A stretch of 64,000 nt of DNA from RH-AL1 sp965198715 (GTDB taxonomy: Bacteria > Pseudomonadota > Alphaproteobacteria > Rhizobiales > Beijerinckiaceae): assembly GCA_965198715.1 (NCBI GenBank), contig CBDAPV010000002.1, forward strand, positions 434,001-498,000, written 5' to 3'. The first letter of the stretch is position 1, and every line of letters starts with the position of its first letter. Shown here one piece after another: positions 42,352-50,001 of the stretch. Under the pieces are notes generated by a model. The model was given only the letters and a program-made list of their open reading frames with translations. It was not told the DNA's origin and did not search any database. Position numbers and translations under genes: made by a program.

Positions 42352-43125
42352 CTACAATCGGGCGAGATCGTGATGCGGCTTCCGCCAGTCGCCAGATATC
42401 GCCTGGACCAGCGCCAGCGCGGCCACCGCGGCGGTGTCGGCCCGCAGGATGCGCGGGCCAAGCGAGAGCCGCACGACCCTCGGCAAAGCGAGCAAGGCCT
42501 GTCGTTCCGTTGGATCGAAACCGCCCTCGGGCCCGACAAGCACGGCGAGCGGGGTGCCGCGCGAGAGCACGCGCAGCGCGGCGGCCGGATCGCTGGTCTC
42601 CGCGTCCTCGTCGCAGAAGACCATGGTGCGGTCGTCATTCCAAACGGCGAGCGCCGCCTCAAGGCTCGTCGGCGCCTCGATCTGCGGCAGGCAGAGGATG
42701 CCGCACTGCTCCGCCGCTTCGATCGCGTTGGCCGCGATCCGGTCGACGTTGACCCGCGCCACCTGGCAGCGCCGTGTGATGACGGGGCGCAGCACCCCGG
42801 CCCCCATTTCTACGGCCTTCTGCGCCATGTAATCGAGTCGGGCGTGCTTCAGCGGCGCGAACAGGTAGTGCAGGTCGGACGCGGGCGTCTGTGCGCGGAC
42901 CTGCTCGTCGACGGCGAGCACCATCGATTTGCGGTTCGTTCCCTCGACGAGACGAGCCCGCCACTCGCCGTGGCGTCCGTTGAACACCAGGACGGCTTCG
43001 CCTTTTTTCAGCCTGAGTACGTTGCCAAGGTAGTTCTGCTGGGTTCGATCCAGCGGTAGGCGCGTGCCGCCGCCGAGGTCGGGCTCGACGTAGAGGCGGG
43101 GAGCGGTGAAGTCGTAGGTCGCCAT
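42352..43125 (-). CDS. rsmE: 16S rRNA (uracil1498-N3)-methyltransferase RsmE
   Basis: A 257-residue SPOUT methyltransferase. Diagnostic segments: LYVEPDLGGGTRLPLDRTQQ, NYLGNVLRLKKGEAVLVFNG, YLFAPLKHARLDYMAQKAVE and the cofactor-binding LAVLVGPEGGFDPTERQALL with LGPRILRADTAAVAAL. Full length. ubiA lies nearby in divergent orientation, with a small exported protein between, an arrangement seen in many rhizobia. Confidence 0.94.
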   Translation of the reverse strand: MATYDFTAPRLYVEPDLGGGTRLPLDRTQQNYLGNVLRLKKGEAVLVFNGRHGEWRARLVEGTNRKSMVLAVDEQVRAQTPASDLHYLFAPLKHARLDYMAQKAVEMGAGVLRPVITRRCQVARVNVDRIAANAIEAAEQCGILCLPQIEAPTSLEAALAVWNDDRTMVFCDEDAETSDPAAALRVLSRGTPLAVLVGPEGGFDPTERQALLALPRVVRLSLGPRILRADTAAVAALALVQAISGDWRKPHHDLARL

Positions 43126-43188
43126 AGGGCGCGCTTAGCATGCGCCCGGCGCGCCGGCGAACGGGGCCGCGTTCGACAGGGGCTTGCG

Positions 43189-43617
43189 ATGGTGGGGTGC
43201 GTATCTCGAGCGGCGACGGTTGCCGCTTTTGTGCTGATCGGCGTTGGTGTGGCGCAGGCGGGCGATTGCAACGCCGACATCGCCGGGCTCTCGGCCAAGC
43301 GGCAGACCTTCATCGAGAAGCTCAACGTGCTGGCCAAGGCAGCCAAGGGCAAGCTCGATCCCGTCGCCTCCTGCCCAACCCTGCGCGGCCTGGTCGGCTC
43401 CGAGGGTGCGTTGCTGAAGTACCTCGAAGCCAATAAGGCGTGGTGCAACGTGCCCGACGAGGCCGTCGGCAACCTCAAGCTGGCCGCCGGCAAGTCGCAG
43501 CAATTCGCCACGCAGGCATGCAATCTCGCCACGCAGGTCAAGCAGCAGCAGAAGCAGGCGGCCTCCGCTCCCGCGCTTGGTGTCGAGGCGCAGAAGCTGC
43601 CGACCGGTCCGCTCTAG
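43189..43617 (+). CDS. Exported hypothetical protein upstream of ubiA
   Basis: A 142-residue protein with a signal peptide (about 1-24, ending VGVAQAGDC). Four cysteines in the mature part (GDCNAD, SCPTLRG, AWCNVP, QACNLA) could make two disulfides in a helical bundle: LSAKRQTFIEKLNVLAKAAK, SEGALLKYLEANKAWC, LKLAAGKSQQFATQACNLAT. Conserved-looking but of unknown role. It precedes ubiA by 17 bp and is likely co-transcribed. Confidence 0.75.
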   Translation: MVGCVSRAATVAAFVLIGVGVAQAGDCNADIAGLSAKRQTFIEKLNVLAKAAKGKLDPVASCPTLRGLVGSEGALLKYLEANKAWCNVPDEAVGNLKLAAGKSQQFATQACNLATQVKQQQKQAASAPALGVEAQKLPTGPL

Positions 43618-43634
43618 CCGCCGCGATCCCGCGG

Positions 43635-44591
43635 GTGGACAGAGCGGCGCCGATAACTGATGCGACGGCGCTTCCAGATGCCATACAGCGGCAGTGGCTC
43701 TTCCGTCTCGCGCCGCGGGCCGCGATCCCCTATCTCCAGCTCGCCCGGCTCGATCGGCCGATCGGCTATTGGCTTCTCGTGCTGCCGTGCTGGTGGTCGA
43801 GCACGCTGGCGAGCCTGGCGACCCACCGGCCGCTCGCGCTCTGGCACATCGTGCTGTTCCTCGTCGGCGCGATCGTCATGCGCGGCGCCGGCTCGACCTA
43901 CAACGACATCGTCGACCGCCACCTCGATGCCCAGGTGGAGCGCACCCGGCATCGCCCGGTTGCCTCCGGCCGGGTGAGCGTCGCCGCGGCCCAAACCTTC
44001 CTCGTGCTGCAGGCATTGGCCGGCTTTCTCGTCGTGATCCAGTTTAACCTGTTCACGATCTTTCTCGGCATCGGCTCGCTCGACATCGTCGCCGCTTATC
44101 CGTTCGCCAAGCGGGTCACCTCCTGGCCGCAGCTGGTGCTGGGCTTCGCCTTCGCCTGGGGAGGCCTCGTGGGCTGGGCGGCGCTCACCGGAGCGCTGGC
44201 CGCCCCGGCCTTCGCGATCTATGCCGCGGCGATCCTCTGGACGATCGGCTACGACACGATCTACGCGATTCAGGACGCGCGCGACGACGAGGCGGCCGGC
44301 ATCCGCTCCACGGCGCGGCTGTTCGGGCCGCGTCTGCGGCTCGCGGTAGCGCTGCTCTATGCCGGAGCCGCGCTCATGGCGGAGCTGGCGCTCGTCCTCG
44401 CCGGCGCCGGCTCTTCATTCGGGGCGCAGGCAGGCGTCGTCGGCTTCGCGCTCCACCTCGGCTCGCAGGTCGCTCGCATCGACCTGAAGGACACGGCGAA
44501 GGCGCTGCGGCTATTCCGATCCAACAGGGACGCGGGGCTGATCCTGGCCGCCGGCCTGGCGGTCGCGGCAGCCTTGGGGGGCGCGACCTGA
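43635..44591 (+). CDS. ubiA: 4-hydroxybenzoate polyprenyltransferase UbiA
   Basis: A 318-residue membrane prenyltransferase that attaches the polyprenyl tail to 4-hydroxybenzoate in ubiquinone synthesis. LQLARLDRPIGYWLLVLPCW, the first Asp-rich motif STYNDIVDRHLDAQVERTRH and the second YDTIYAIQDARDDEAAGIRS are clear; about eight membrane helices follow the pattern of the family. No ATG is available; the GTG at 43635 gives a normal length. Confidence 0.93.
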   Translation: MDRAAPITDATALPDAIQRQWLFRLAPRAAIPYLQLARLDRPIGYWLLVLPCWWSSTLASLATHRPLALWHIVLFLVGAIVMRGAGSTYNDIVDRHLDAQVERTRHRPVASGRVSVAAAQTFLVLQALAGFLVVIQFNLFTIFLGIGSLDIVAAYPFAKRVTSWPQLVLGFAFAWGGLVGWAALTGALAAPAFAIYAAAILWTIGYDTIYAIQDARDDEAAGIRSTARLFGPRLRLAVALLYAGAALMAELALVLAGAGSSFGAQAGVVGFALHLGSQVARIDLKDTAKALRLFRSNRDAGLILAAGLAVAAALGGAT

Positions 44592-44665
44592 CGCTCTTCG
44601 TCGGCCAATTGCTTGAAACTTAGGATATGCGTAACCCGTAGCTCGGTCGGAGCACGGATGCCGTC

Positions 44666-45454
44666 ATGCCCAAGCCTTTGCGCACCATCCTCGTCGCAGC
44701 TATTGCCTGGGTGGCGCCGTTCACCGCCTCCGCGCGGCAACCGGCCGACCTCGCCGGCACCTGGGAGTTGTCGTTCGACAAGACGGGCTCGGTATGCCGC
44801 GTGATGTTGCGCGCGGAGAAATCCGACAAAGGCGACTACTTCCTCGGCATGCCGACCGCCTGCCGACACGCGATGCCGGGCATCGCCTCCATCGGCCGCT
44901 GGTCGATGCTCGACGACGGGCATGTCGTGCTCGGCGACCCTAGCGGTGCCAGACTGCTAACCCTCGACGCATCGGGCGATGGTTTCGTCAATGCGGGTCC
45001 CGGCGGCACCTTCGCACTGAAGAGGGCGGCCGACGTCGGCTCCGCCGGCAGTGTCGGCCTCTCGCCGGTCGCCGCGGAGACGCCCGCAGAAAGACCCGCT
45101 GTCCTGGAGAGGATCGCTTCGCGTCGCTCCCGCGCCGAGGCTGAACCTGCGGCGACCGAGAGCCGTGAGGACCTGCCAGGCCGCTACGCCGTGATGCGCG
45201 AGAAGCGCGACACGGGCTGCATGATCACACTCGACAAGTCGCGCCCGTCGGGCGCAGACCGGGCGCAGCTCGCGCCGGGATGCCGCGACCAGGGCATCGT
45301 GATCTTCGATCCCTCGTCCTGGCAGCTGGTCAAAGGGCAGCTCGTGCTCACAGCCAAAGCCGGCCATAAGACCAAGCTTGAGAAGCAGGCCGAAGGGCAG
45401 TGGGAAAAGGATCTCAAGGAGGGCGGCAAGCCGCTCGGACTGAAGAAGCTTTGA
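44666..45454 (+). CDS. Exported protein with two AprI/Inh-like domains
   Basis: A 262-residue exported protein. Signal peptide about 1-24. First domain (about 25-120): LAGTWELSFDKTGSVCRVML and MPTACRHAMPGIASIGRWSM, with the Cys pair and beta-barrel pattern of AprI/Inh metalloprotease inhibitors. A linker (about 130-170) leads to a second, similar domain: LPGRYAVMREKRDTGCMITL, LAPGCRDQGIVIFDPSSWQL. Each domain keeps two Cys. A periplasmic protease-inhibitor-like or lipocalin-like binding role is inferred; no protease gene is nearby. Confidence 0.75.
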   Translation: MPKPLRTILVAAIAWVAPFTASARQPADLAGTWELSFDKTGSVCRVMLRAEKSDKGDYFLGMPTACRHAMPGIASIGRWSMLDDGHVVLGDPSGARLLTLDASGDGFVNAGPGGTFALKRAADVGSAGSVGLSPVAAETPAERPAVLERIASRRSRAEAEPAATESREDLPGRYAVMREKRDTGCMITLDKSRPSGADRAQLAPGCRDQGIVIFDPSSWQLVKGQLVLTAKAGHKTKLEKQAEGQWEKDLKEGGKPLGLKKL

Positions 45455-45549
45455 GGCGTCGGACGGCATCCAGAGTCGCTCCCCGATGCTTATAGCTGTC
45501 CTCGCCTAGCTTTTCTTTGCCGGAGCAAACCCGCAATAGCGGACTTGCT

Positions 45550-46134
45550 CTAGCCGCCCCGCGCCAATGGCAGGATCGACAGCGAACGCACGCCCTGCGC
45601 GCCGTGGATCAGCACCCCCTCAATGTCGGCGGTGGCCGACGGTCCCGTGTGGAACACGAGGTAGCGGGCGCGGGAAAACTCTGGTCGGCCATAGGCGGCG
45701 TGGATGTCGGCGACGATGTCGGCGGGATCGAGCAGCACCACGAGATGCTGGGCGAGATAGGCCAGTGTGTTGACGCCGAGCTCGGCCTCGGTGAGGGCGA
45801 CGGAGCCTGTTTCGGCGACGCCGAAGGCGGCGCGCACGATGGCGACATCGACGTCCTGGAGGCTGGCGGGCTCGTCATCGAGACCGAGCACCCGGGTGCC
45901 CTCGACCTCCGGAACCCGGGACACGACCACCGCCGAACCGCAAATGCGTCCGCGCACCGGCGCCAGTGGGTCTCCTGGCACGGGCTCGAGCCAAGTGCCG
46001 CCCATCACCTTTAAGGCCGCGACGAAGCGGGCAAGCCGGTCGCCACCCTTGTCGAACAGCGGGATCTCTGGTCGCGGTCGCGACGCCGGCTTGTTGGTGC
46101 GGATCGCGCCCAAGATGGCGTCGCGGCTGCTCAC
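45550..46134 (-). CDS. lutC: Lactate utilization protein LutC (LUD domain)
   Basis: A 194-residue LUD-domain protein, third component of the LutABC complex that oxidises L-lactate to pyruvate. Motifs: SRDAILGAIR, VDVAIVRAAFGVAETGSVAL, YLAQHLVVLLDPADIVADIH and VFHTGPSATADIEGVLIHGA, ending in HGAQGVRSL. It starts at a GTG overlapping the lutB stop (GTGA), so the three genes are translationally coupled in the order A-B-C. Confidence 0.9.
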   Translation of the reverse strand: MSSRDAILGAIRTNKPASRPRPEIPLFDKGGDRLARFVAALKVMGGTWLEPVPGDPLAPVRGRICGSAVVVSRVPEVEGTRVLGLDDEPASLQDVDVAIVRAAFGVAETGSVALTEAELGVNTLAYLAQHLVVLLDPADIVADIHAAYGRPEFSRARYLVFHTGPSATADIEGVLIHGAQGVRSLSILPLARGG

Positions 46135-47681
46135 TTGGCCTCGCCTTTGACTTTGCCGGCGCGGTTCTTGGCCCACCAAAGGTGGAAGGTCTCGCCCGAC
46201 GGCTTCGGGTTCTCGCGACCCTTGCCCCAGCTATTCAGCCGGTTGTAGGTGGCGAAACGCGGCAGGTGTTGCAGCGCCGAATCCGCCGTTGAGATCGCGG
46301 CGCGGTAGAGCCGCGGGTTGCCAAGCACCACGCCGGCCGCCTGCATTGCCGTCTTCTTGGCCCAGGGTACCTCGTGCTCCTCGGCCATGACCCCGCGCCA
46401 GGCGTAGATCTGCTCGTGCAGGTTGATCTTGGTCGGGCAGACATTGGTGCAGGAGCCGTTCAGCGTCGAGGCGAAGGGCAGGTTCGAGAACTTGTGCCGG
46501 TCGAAGGTTGGGTCGAGGATAAGGCCCAGCGGCCCGGTGTAGGTGAAGCCGTAGGAGAGCCCGCCGGAACGGCGGAACACCGGGCAGGTGTTCATGCAGG
46601 CGCCGCAGCGGATGCACTTCAGCGAGGTCCAGAACTGCTCCATGCCAAGGCGCTTGGTGCGACCGTTGTCGACCAGCACGACGTGCATCTGCGCGCCTCG
46701 GCGCGGCGCCATGAAGTGCGACGTGTACTGCGTGATCGGCGAGCCCAGCGCCGAGCGTGACAGCAGGCGGATGAAGACGCCGAGGTCACTCACCTTCGGC
46801 ACCAGCTTCTCAATGCCGACCGAGGCGATGTGCAGCTTCGGCGTGTTGGCGGAGAGGTCGGCATTGCCCTCGTTGGTGCAGGTCACCACCGCCCCGGTCT
46901 CGGCGACGAGAAAGTTGCCGCCGGTCATGCCGGCCGCCGCCTCGAGGATACGCGGGCGGGTCGTCACGCGCTGGTGCTCGGCGAGATAGTGCGGGTCGTC
47001 GTTGCCGGGCTCGGCGCCCAGCGTGCGGGCGAAGACGTCGCTGACGTCCGAGCGCAGCTTATGGACGGACGGCACCACCACGTGGCTCGGCGCCTCGTGG
47101 TCGAGCTGCTGGATGCGCTCGCCGAGGTCGGTCTCGACGATGTCGATCCCGCGCTCGGTCAGGAATTCGCGCATCCCGCACTCTTCGGTGAGCATGGACT
47201 TCGACTTGATGAGCGTCGTGGCGTCGTTCTCTCGCAGGATCGAGAGCACGATGGCATTGTGCTCAACCGCGTCCTTGGCCCAGTGCACGGTGACGCCGTT
47301 TTTCCGCGCCGCCGCCTCGAACTGCTCGAGGTAGGTGTCAAGGTGCGTGAGCGTGTGCTCCTTGATTCGCGAGGCGAGCTCGCGCAGCTCCTCCCACTCG
47401 GCGATGCCGTGGGCCTGCTTGTCGCGCTTGACGCGCAAATCCCAGAGCCGCGCGTCGTGGAATGTCTGATGCTCCGGCGCGGCGAGGAAGCGCTCGGCGG
47501 CCTCGGCATGGTCTACACGCTTGCCCGGCCGCGTGATCGCGCCGCGGGGCTGGGCCTCGCGCTGCTTGGTTGGCTTGATGGGGCTGGCATTGGCTTCGGC
47601 ATGATCGAGCCGCTGCCCACTCTGCCCCTTCGCCGATCCGTCATCTAGCACATCGAGCTCATCGTGAAGCCGCTCGCTCAT
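46131..47681 (-). CDS. lutB: Lactate utilization iron-sulfur protein LutB
   Basis: A 516-residue protein with an N-terminal LUD domain and a C-terminal ferredoxin region. Cys motifs for [4Fe-4S] clusters: CIRCGACMNTCPVFRR and GSCTNVCPTKINLHEQIYAW. ETGAVVTCTNEGNADLSANT and HFMAPRRGAQMHVVLVDNGR are typical LutB. The first 50 residues (to about QPRGAITRPG) are not conserved. The ATG at 47681 has GGAG upstream and overlaps the lutA stop. Confidence 0.94.
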   Translation of the reverse strand: MSERLHDELDVLDDGSAKGQSGQRLDHAEANASPIKPTKQREAQPRGAITRPGKRVDHAEAAERFLAAPEHQTFHDARLWDLRVKRDKQAHGIAEWEELRELASRIKEHTLTHLDTYLEQFEAAARKNGVTVHWAKDAVEHNAIVLSILRENDATTLIKSKSMLTEECGMREFLTERGIDIVETDLGERIQQLDHEAPSHVVVPSVHKLRSDVSDVFARTLGAEPGNDDPHYLAEHQRVTTRPRILEAAAGMTGGNFLVAETGAVVTCTNEGNADLSANTPKLHIASVGIEKLVPKVSDLGVFIRLLSRSALGSPITQYTSHFMAPRRGAQMHVVLVDNGRTKRLGMEQFWTSLKCIRCGACMNTCPVFRRSGGLSYGFTYTGPLGLILDPTFDRHKFSNLPFASTLNGSCTNVCPTKINLHEQIYAWRGVMAEEHEVPWAKKTAMQAAGVVLGNPRLYRAAISTADSALQHLPRFATYNRLNSWGKGRENPKPSGETFHLWWAKNRAGKVKGEAK

Positions 47682-48421
47682 GCTCCAACTCCGTTCAGCA
47701 CCTGCGCGATGTGCAGGAAGCGCATCGGTTGGCCGGCACGCTCGGCGCAGCCTTTCTGGTGCATCAGGCACGACGTGTCCGCCGACACGATGTAATCGGC
47801 CCCGGCCTTCAAATGGTCGGCAACCTTGTCCTGGCCCGTCTTGACCGAGACCGCCTCCTCGAACACTGAGAACGTCCCGCCGAAGCCGCAGCACTCGTCC
47901 GGCCGCGAGGGCTCGACGAGGTTGATGCCCTCCACCTTGCGCAGCAGGTCGAGCGGCTTGGAGAAGAACGGGGCCACGATCTCGCTGGGGCGGGCGTGCT
48001 CCAGCCCGCGCAGCGAGCCGCAGCCGCCGTGGTATCCGACCTTGTGCGGGAAACGCGCCCAGGGAAACGCCTCGACCTTCAGGATATCGTGGAGAAACTC
48101 GACAAGCTCAAAGGTGCGCTCTCGCACTCGGGTCACCTCGTCTGTCTGCTCGATGGCGTCGAACTTCGAGCGCACGTGGTTCACGCAGCTGCCGGAGGGA
48201 CCGACCACGTAGTCGTAGCCCGAGAAACACTTCACGAAGTTGCGCTCGGTCGCCGCCGCCTCGGCCTGGCAGCCGGAGTTCGCCATTGGCTGGCCGCAGC
48301 AGGTCTGGTCGAAGGGATATTCCACCTCGCAATCGAACCGCTCGAGTAGCTCCAGCGTCGCGACGCCGACCTCCGGGAAGAAGGCATCGATGTAGCAGGG
48401 CACGAACAGGCCGATCCGCAT
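47678..48421 (-). CDS. lutA: Lactate utilization protein LutA (CCG-domain)
   Basis: A 247-residue cysteine-rich protein with two CCG domains: PFDQTCCGQPMANSG and PDECCGFGGTFSVFEEAVSV; the preceding GLFVPCYIDAFFPEVGVATL and YHGGCGSLRGLEHARPSEIV complete the pattern. LutA/GlpC-type subunits bind iron-sulfur clusters and work with LutB and LutC. The ATG at 48421 gives the conserved MRIGLFVPCYID; 10 more residues are possible from 48451. Confidence 0.94.
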   Translation of the reverse strand: MRIGLFVPCYIDAFFPEVGVATLELLERFDCEVEYPFDQTCCGQPMANSGCQAEAAATERNFVKCFSGYDYVVGPSGSCVNHVRSKFDAIEQTDEVTRVRERTFELVEFLHDILKVEAFPWARFPHKVGYHGGCGSLRGLEHARPSEIVAPFFSKPLDLLRKVEGINLVEPSRPDECCGFGGTFSVFEEAVSVKTGQDKVADHLKAGADYIVSADTSCLMHQKGCAERAGQPMRFLHIAQVLNGVGA

Positions 48422-48487
48422 GCGCTTGGCTTCTCTTCTCCGGCGCGCCATAGCGTGCCGCCTGTTCTGGATTAGGTCCGGCCCGGC

Positions 48488-49153
48488 ATGCGTGCAACGT
48501 CCAGCCTCGCTCTCGCGGCCATCGGTCTCGCCTTCGCCGGCCCGGTCCATGCCGGGCCTCGCCTGCCGGACACGTTCCTCGCCCGCGTCGAGGCCTTGGC
48601 CACGATGGAGACTCTCAACGCCGATATCCTGGCGAGCCGAAGCGCCACGCAGGCGCTGGAGACGTGGTGCGGTGACCACGCAATCTCTCTGCCAGCGAAG
48701 ATCCACGCGGAGCGGGTCGCGGGCGCGCTGGAAAAGCCGATCCGGCCCGAACAGCGCACCCATCTTCAGGTCGGGCCGGATGAGGCGATCCGCTACCGCC
48801 GCGTCCGCCTCGCTTGCGGTATCCGCGTGTTGTCCGAGGCCGACAACTGGTACGTGCCGGGCCGTCTCACGCCGGAGATGAACCGGGTGCTCGACGCGAC
48901 GGATACGCCGTTCGGCAAGGCGGTGGCGGCGCTGCACTTCACCCGCGAGACGATCGGCATGCAAACCGTCTGGCCGGTGCTGCCACCAGACTGGCAGCGC
49001 CGCAAGCCGCCGCCCGAGCACCCCGACAAGACGCTGGATATCCCGCTCGAGCTTTTCGAGCATCAGGCCGTGCTCTACGACGACCGGCACCGACCCATCG
49101 CGGAGGTCGACGAGCACTACTTGCGCGGTATCCTGCCGTTCGACGCGAAGTGA
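48488..49153 (+). CDS. Exported chorismate-lyase-fold protein
   Basis: A 221-residue exported protein: signal peptide about 1-22, then a domain resembling the UbiC/chorismate lyase superfamily. The pattern YRRVRLACGIRVLSEADNWY, VPGRLTPEMNRVLDATDTPF and GKAVAALHFTRETIG matches the R-V-x-L, A-x-x-x-x-P and T-x-x-P-x-G spacing of that fold. Similar proteins are common as hypotheticals in rhizobia and methylobacteria. A signal peptide argues against a role in cytoplasmic ubiquinone synthesis, so the ligand is unknown. Confidence 0.65.
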   Translation: MRATSSLALAAIGLAFAGPVHAGPRLPDTFLARVEALATMETLNADILASRSATQALETWCGDHAISLPAKIHAERVAGALEKPIRPEQRTHLQVGPDEAIRYRRVRLACGIRVLSEADNWYVPGRLTPEMNRVLDATDTPFGKAVAALHFTRETIGMQTVWPVLPPDWQRRKPPPEHPDKTLDIPLELFEHQAVLYDDRHRPIAEVDEHYLRGILPFDAK

Positions 49154-49638
49154 GCGAGACGCTCGACCTGCCGGCGATGGCGACGACAACGCTGCGCATT
49201 CGAGGCGGTGCAGGCGGTTTTCCTGGCTTTTCGGTCCTGCGTGCCGCGTCCGCAGAGTGCCGTCGCGAGAACGAAGCCTCCCGGCATCTGCTGCACAAGC
49301 TTGGTTTGAGCCCGAATGGCCCGCCTGGCAAACGCCCGCAGCGCGTTCAGCTGGCGGTCTCGCCTAGCGGGAGGCGACCGCGCTGTCCGCCGGCGGCGAC
49401 CCGTGTCCGGCCGCCGACACATGTTGGCAGGACGATACGCCGAGAAGAGCAGCCAGCATGAACCATCGTAGCGTGAAGCGCATCGCAATCTCCAAGGTCA
49501 AGTCGAGCTCGCAAAGAACTAAGCCGGCCTGCGCGGCCGGCAATGATAAGGTTGCGTGACGGCAGCCTTGACCCTCGCCAACCCCTCCTGTATCGACCCG
49601 CCTTCACATTACTAAAAGTTTGCCCAAGGATTAAGAAG
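49154..49638. other. Intergenic region upstream of rpmB
   Basis: No supported gene in about 485 bases. Open frames here on both strands are Arg-rich and look like composition artefacts. A palindrome at 49523-49541 (GCCGGCC, 5-base loop, GGCCGGC) is present without a T tract. The rpmB promoter should lie in the last 150 bases, where TTTGCCCAAGGATTAAGAAG precedes the start and supplies the ribosome binding site. Confidence 0.5.
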
Positions 49639-49941
49639 ATGTCGCGCCGTTGTGAACTGACCGGAAAGGCCGTCCAGAGCGGTAACGTGGTCAGTCATTC
49701 CAACCACAAGACGCGCACGCGCTTCCTGCCCAACCTCTGCAACGTCACGCTGATCTCCGAGTCGCTTGATCGTTCGGTGCGCGTGCGCGTGGCGGCGGCG
49801 TCTCTGCGCTCCGTCGAGCACCGTGGCGGTCTCGACGCGTTCCTCGCCAAGGCCCACGAGCATGAGCTGTCGCAGGCAATGCGCGTTCTCAAGCGCGAGA
49901 TTGCCAAGAAGCTCGCCGCCGCGGCGGCGACTGCGGCTTAG
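49639..49941 (+). CDS. rpmB: 50S ribosomal protein L28
   Basis: A 100-residue ribosomal protein: MSRRCELTGKAVQSGNVVSH, NHKTRTRFLPNLCNVTLIS and SLRSVEHRGGLDAFLAKAHE. Standard alphaproteobacterial length, with an Ala-rich C-terminal tail. The ATG at 49639 follows AAGGA by 9 bases. It converges on the acyl-CoA synthetase gene. Confidence 0.97.
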   Translation: MSRRCELTGKAVQSGNVVSHSNHKTRTRFLPNLCNVTLISESLDRSVRVRVAAASLRSVEHRGGLDAFLAKAHEHELSQAMRVLKREIAKKLAAAAATAA

Positions 49942-50001
49942 GTTCTTCCGCCTGATTTCGATGTCGGCGGGTGTAGTCCTTTCGGCCTCGACGCCTGGTC
50001 T

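Noticed and set aside
49523..49541. Terminator at a GCCGGCC/GGCCGGC palindrome
   Set aside because: There is no following T tract and no gene ends close by on the plus strand that needs it.
49458..49559. A 33-residue open frame (MNHRSVKRIAISKVK start)
   Set aside because: Short, poor ribosome binding site, no recognisable features; it would be expected by chance.
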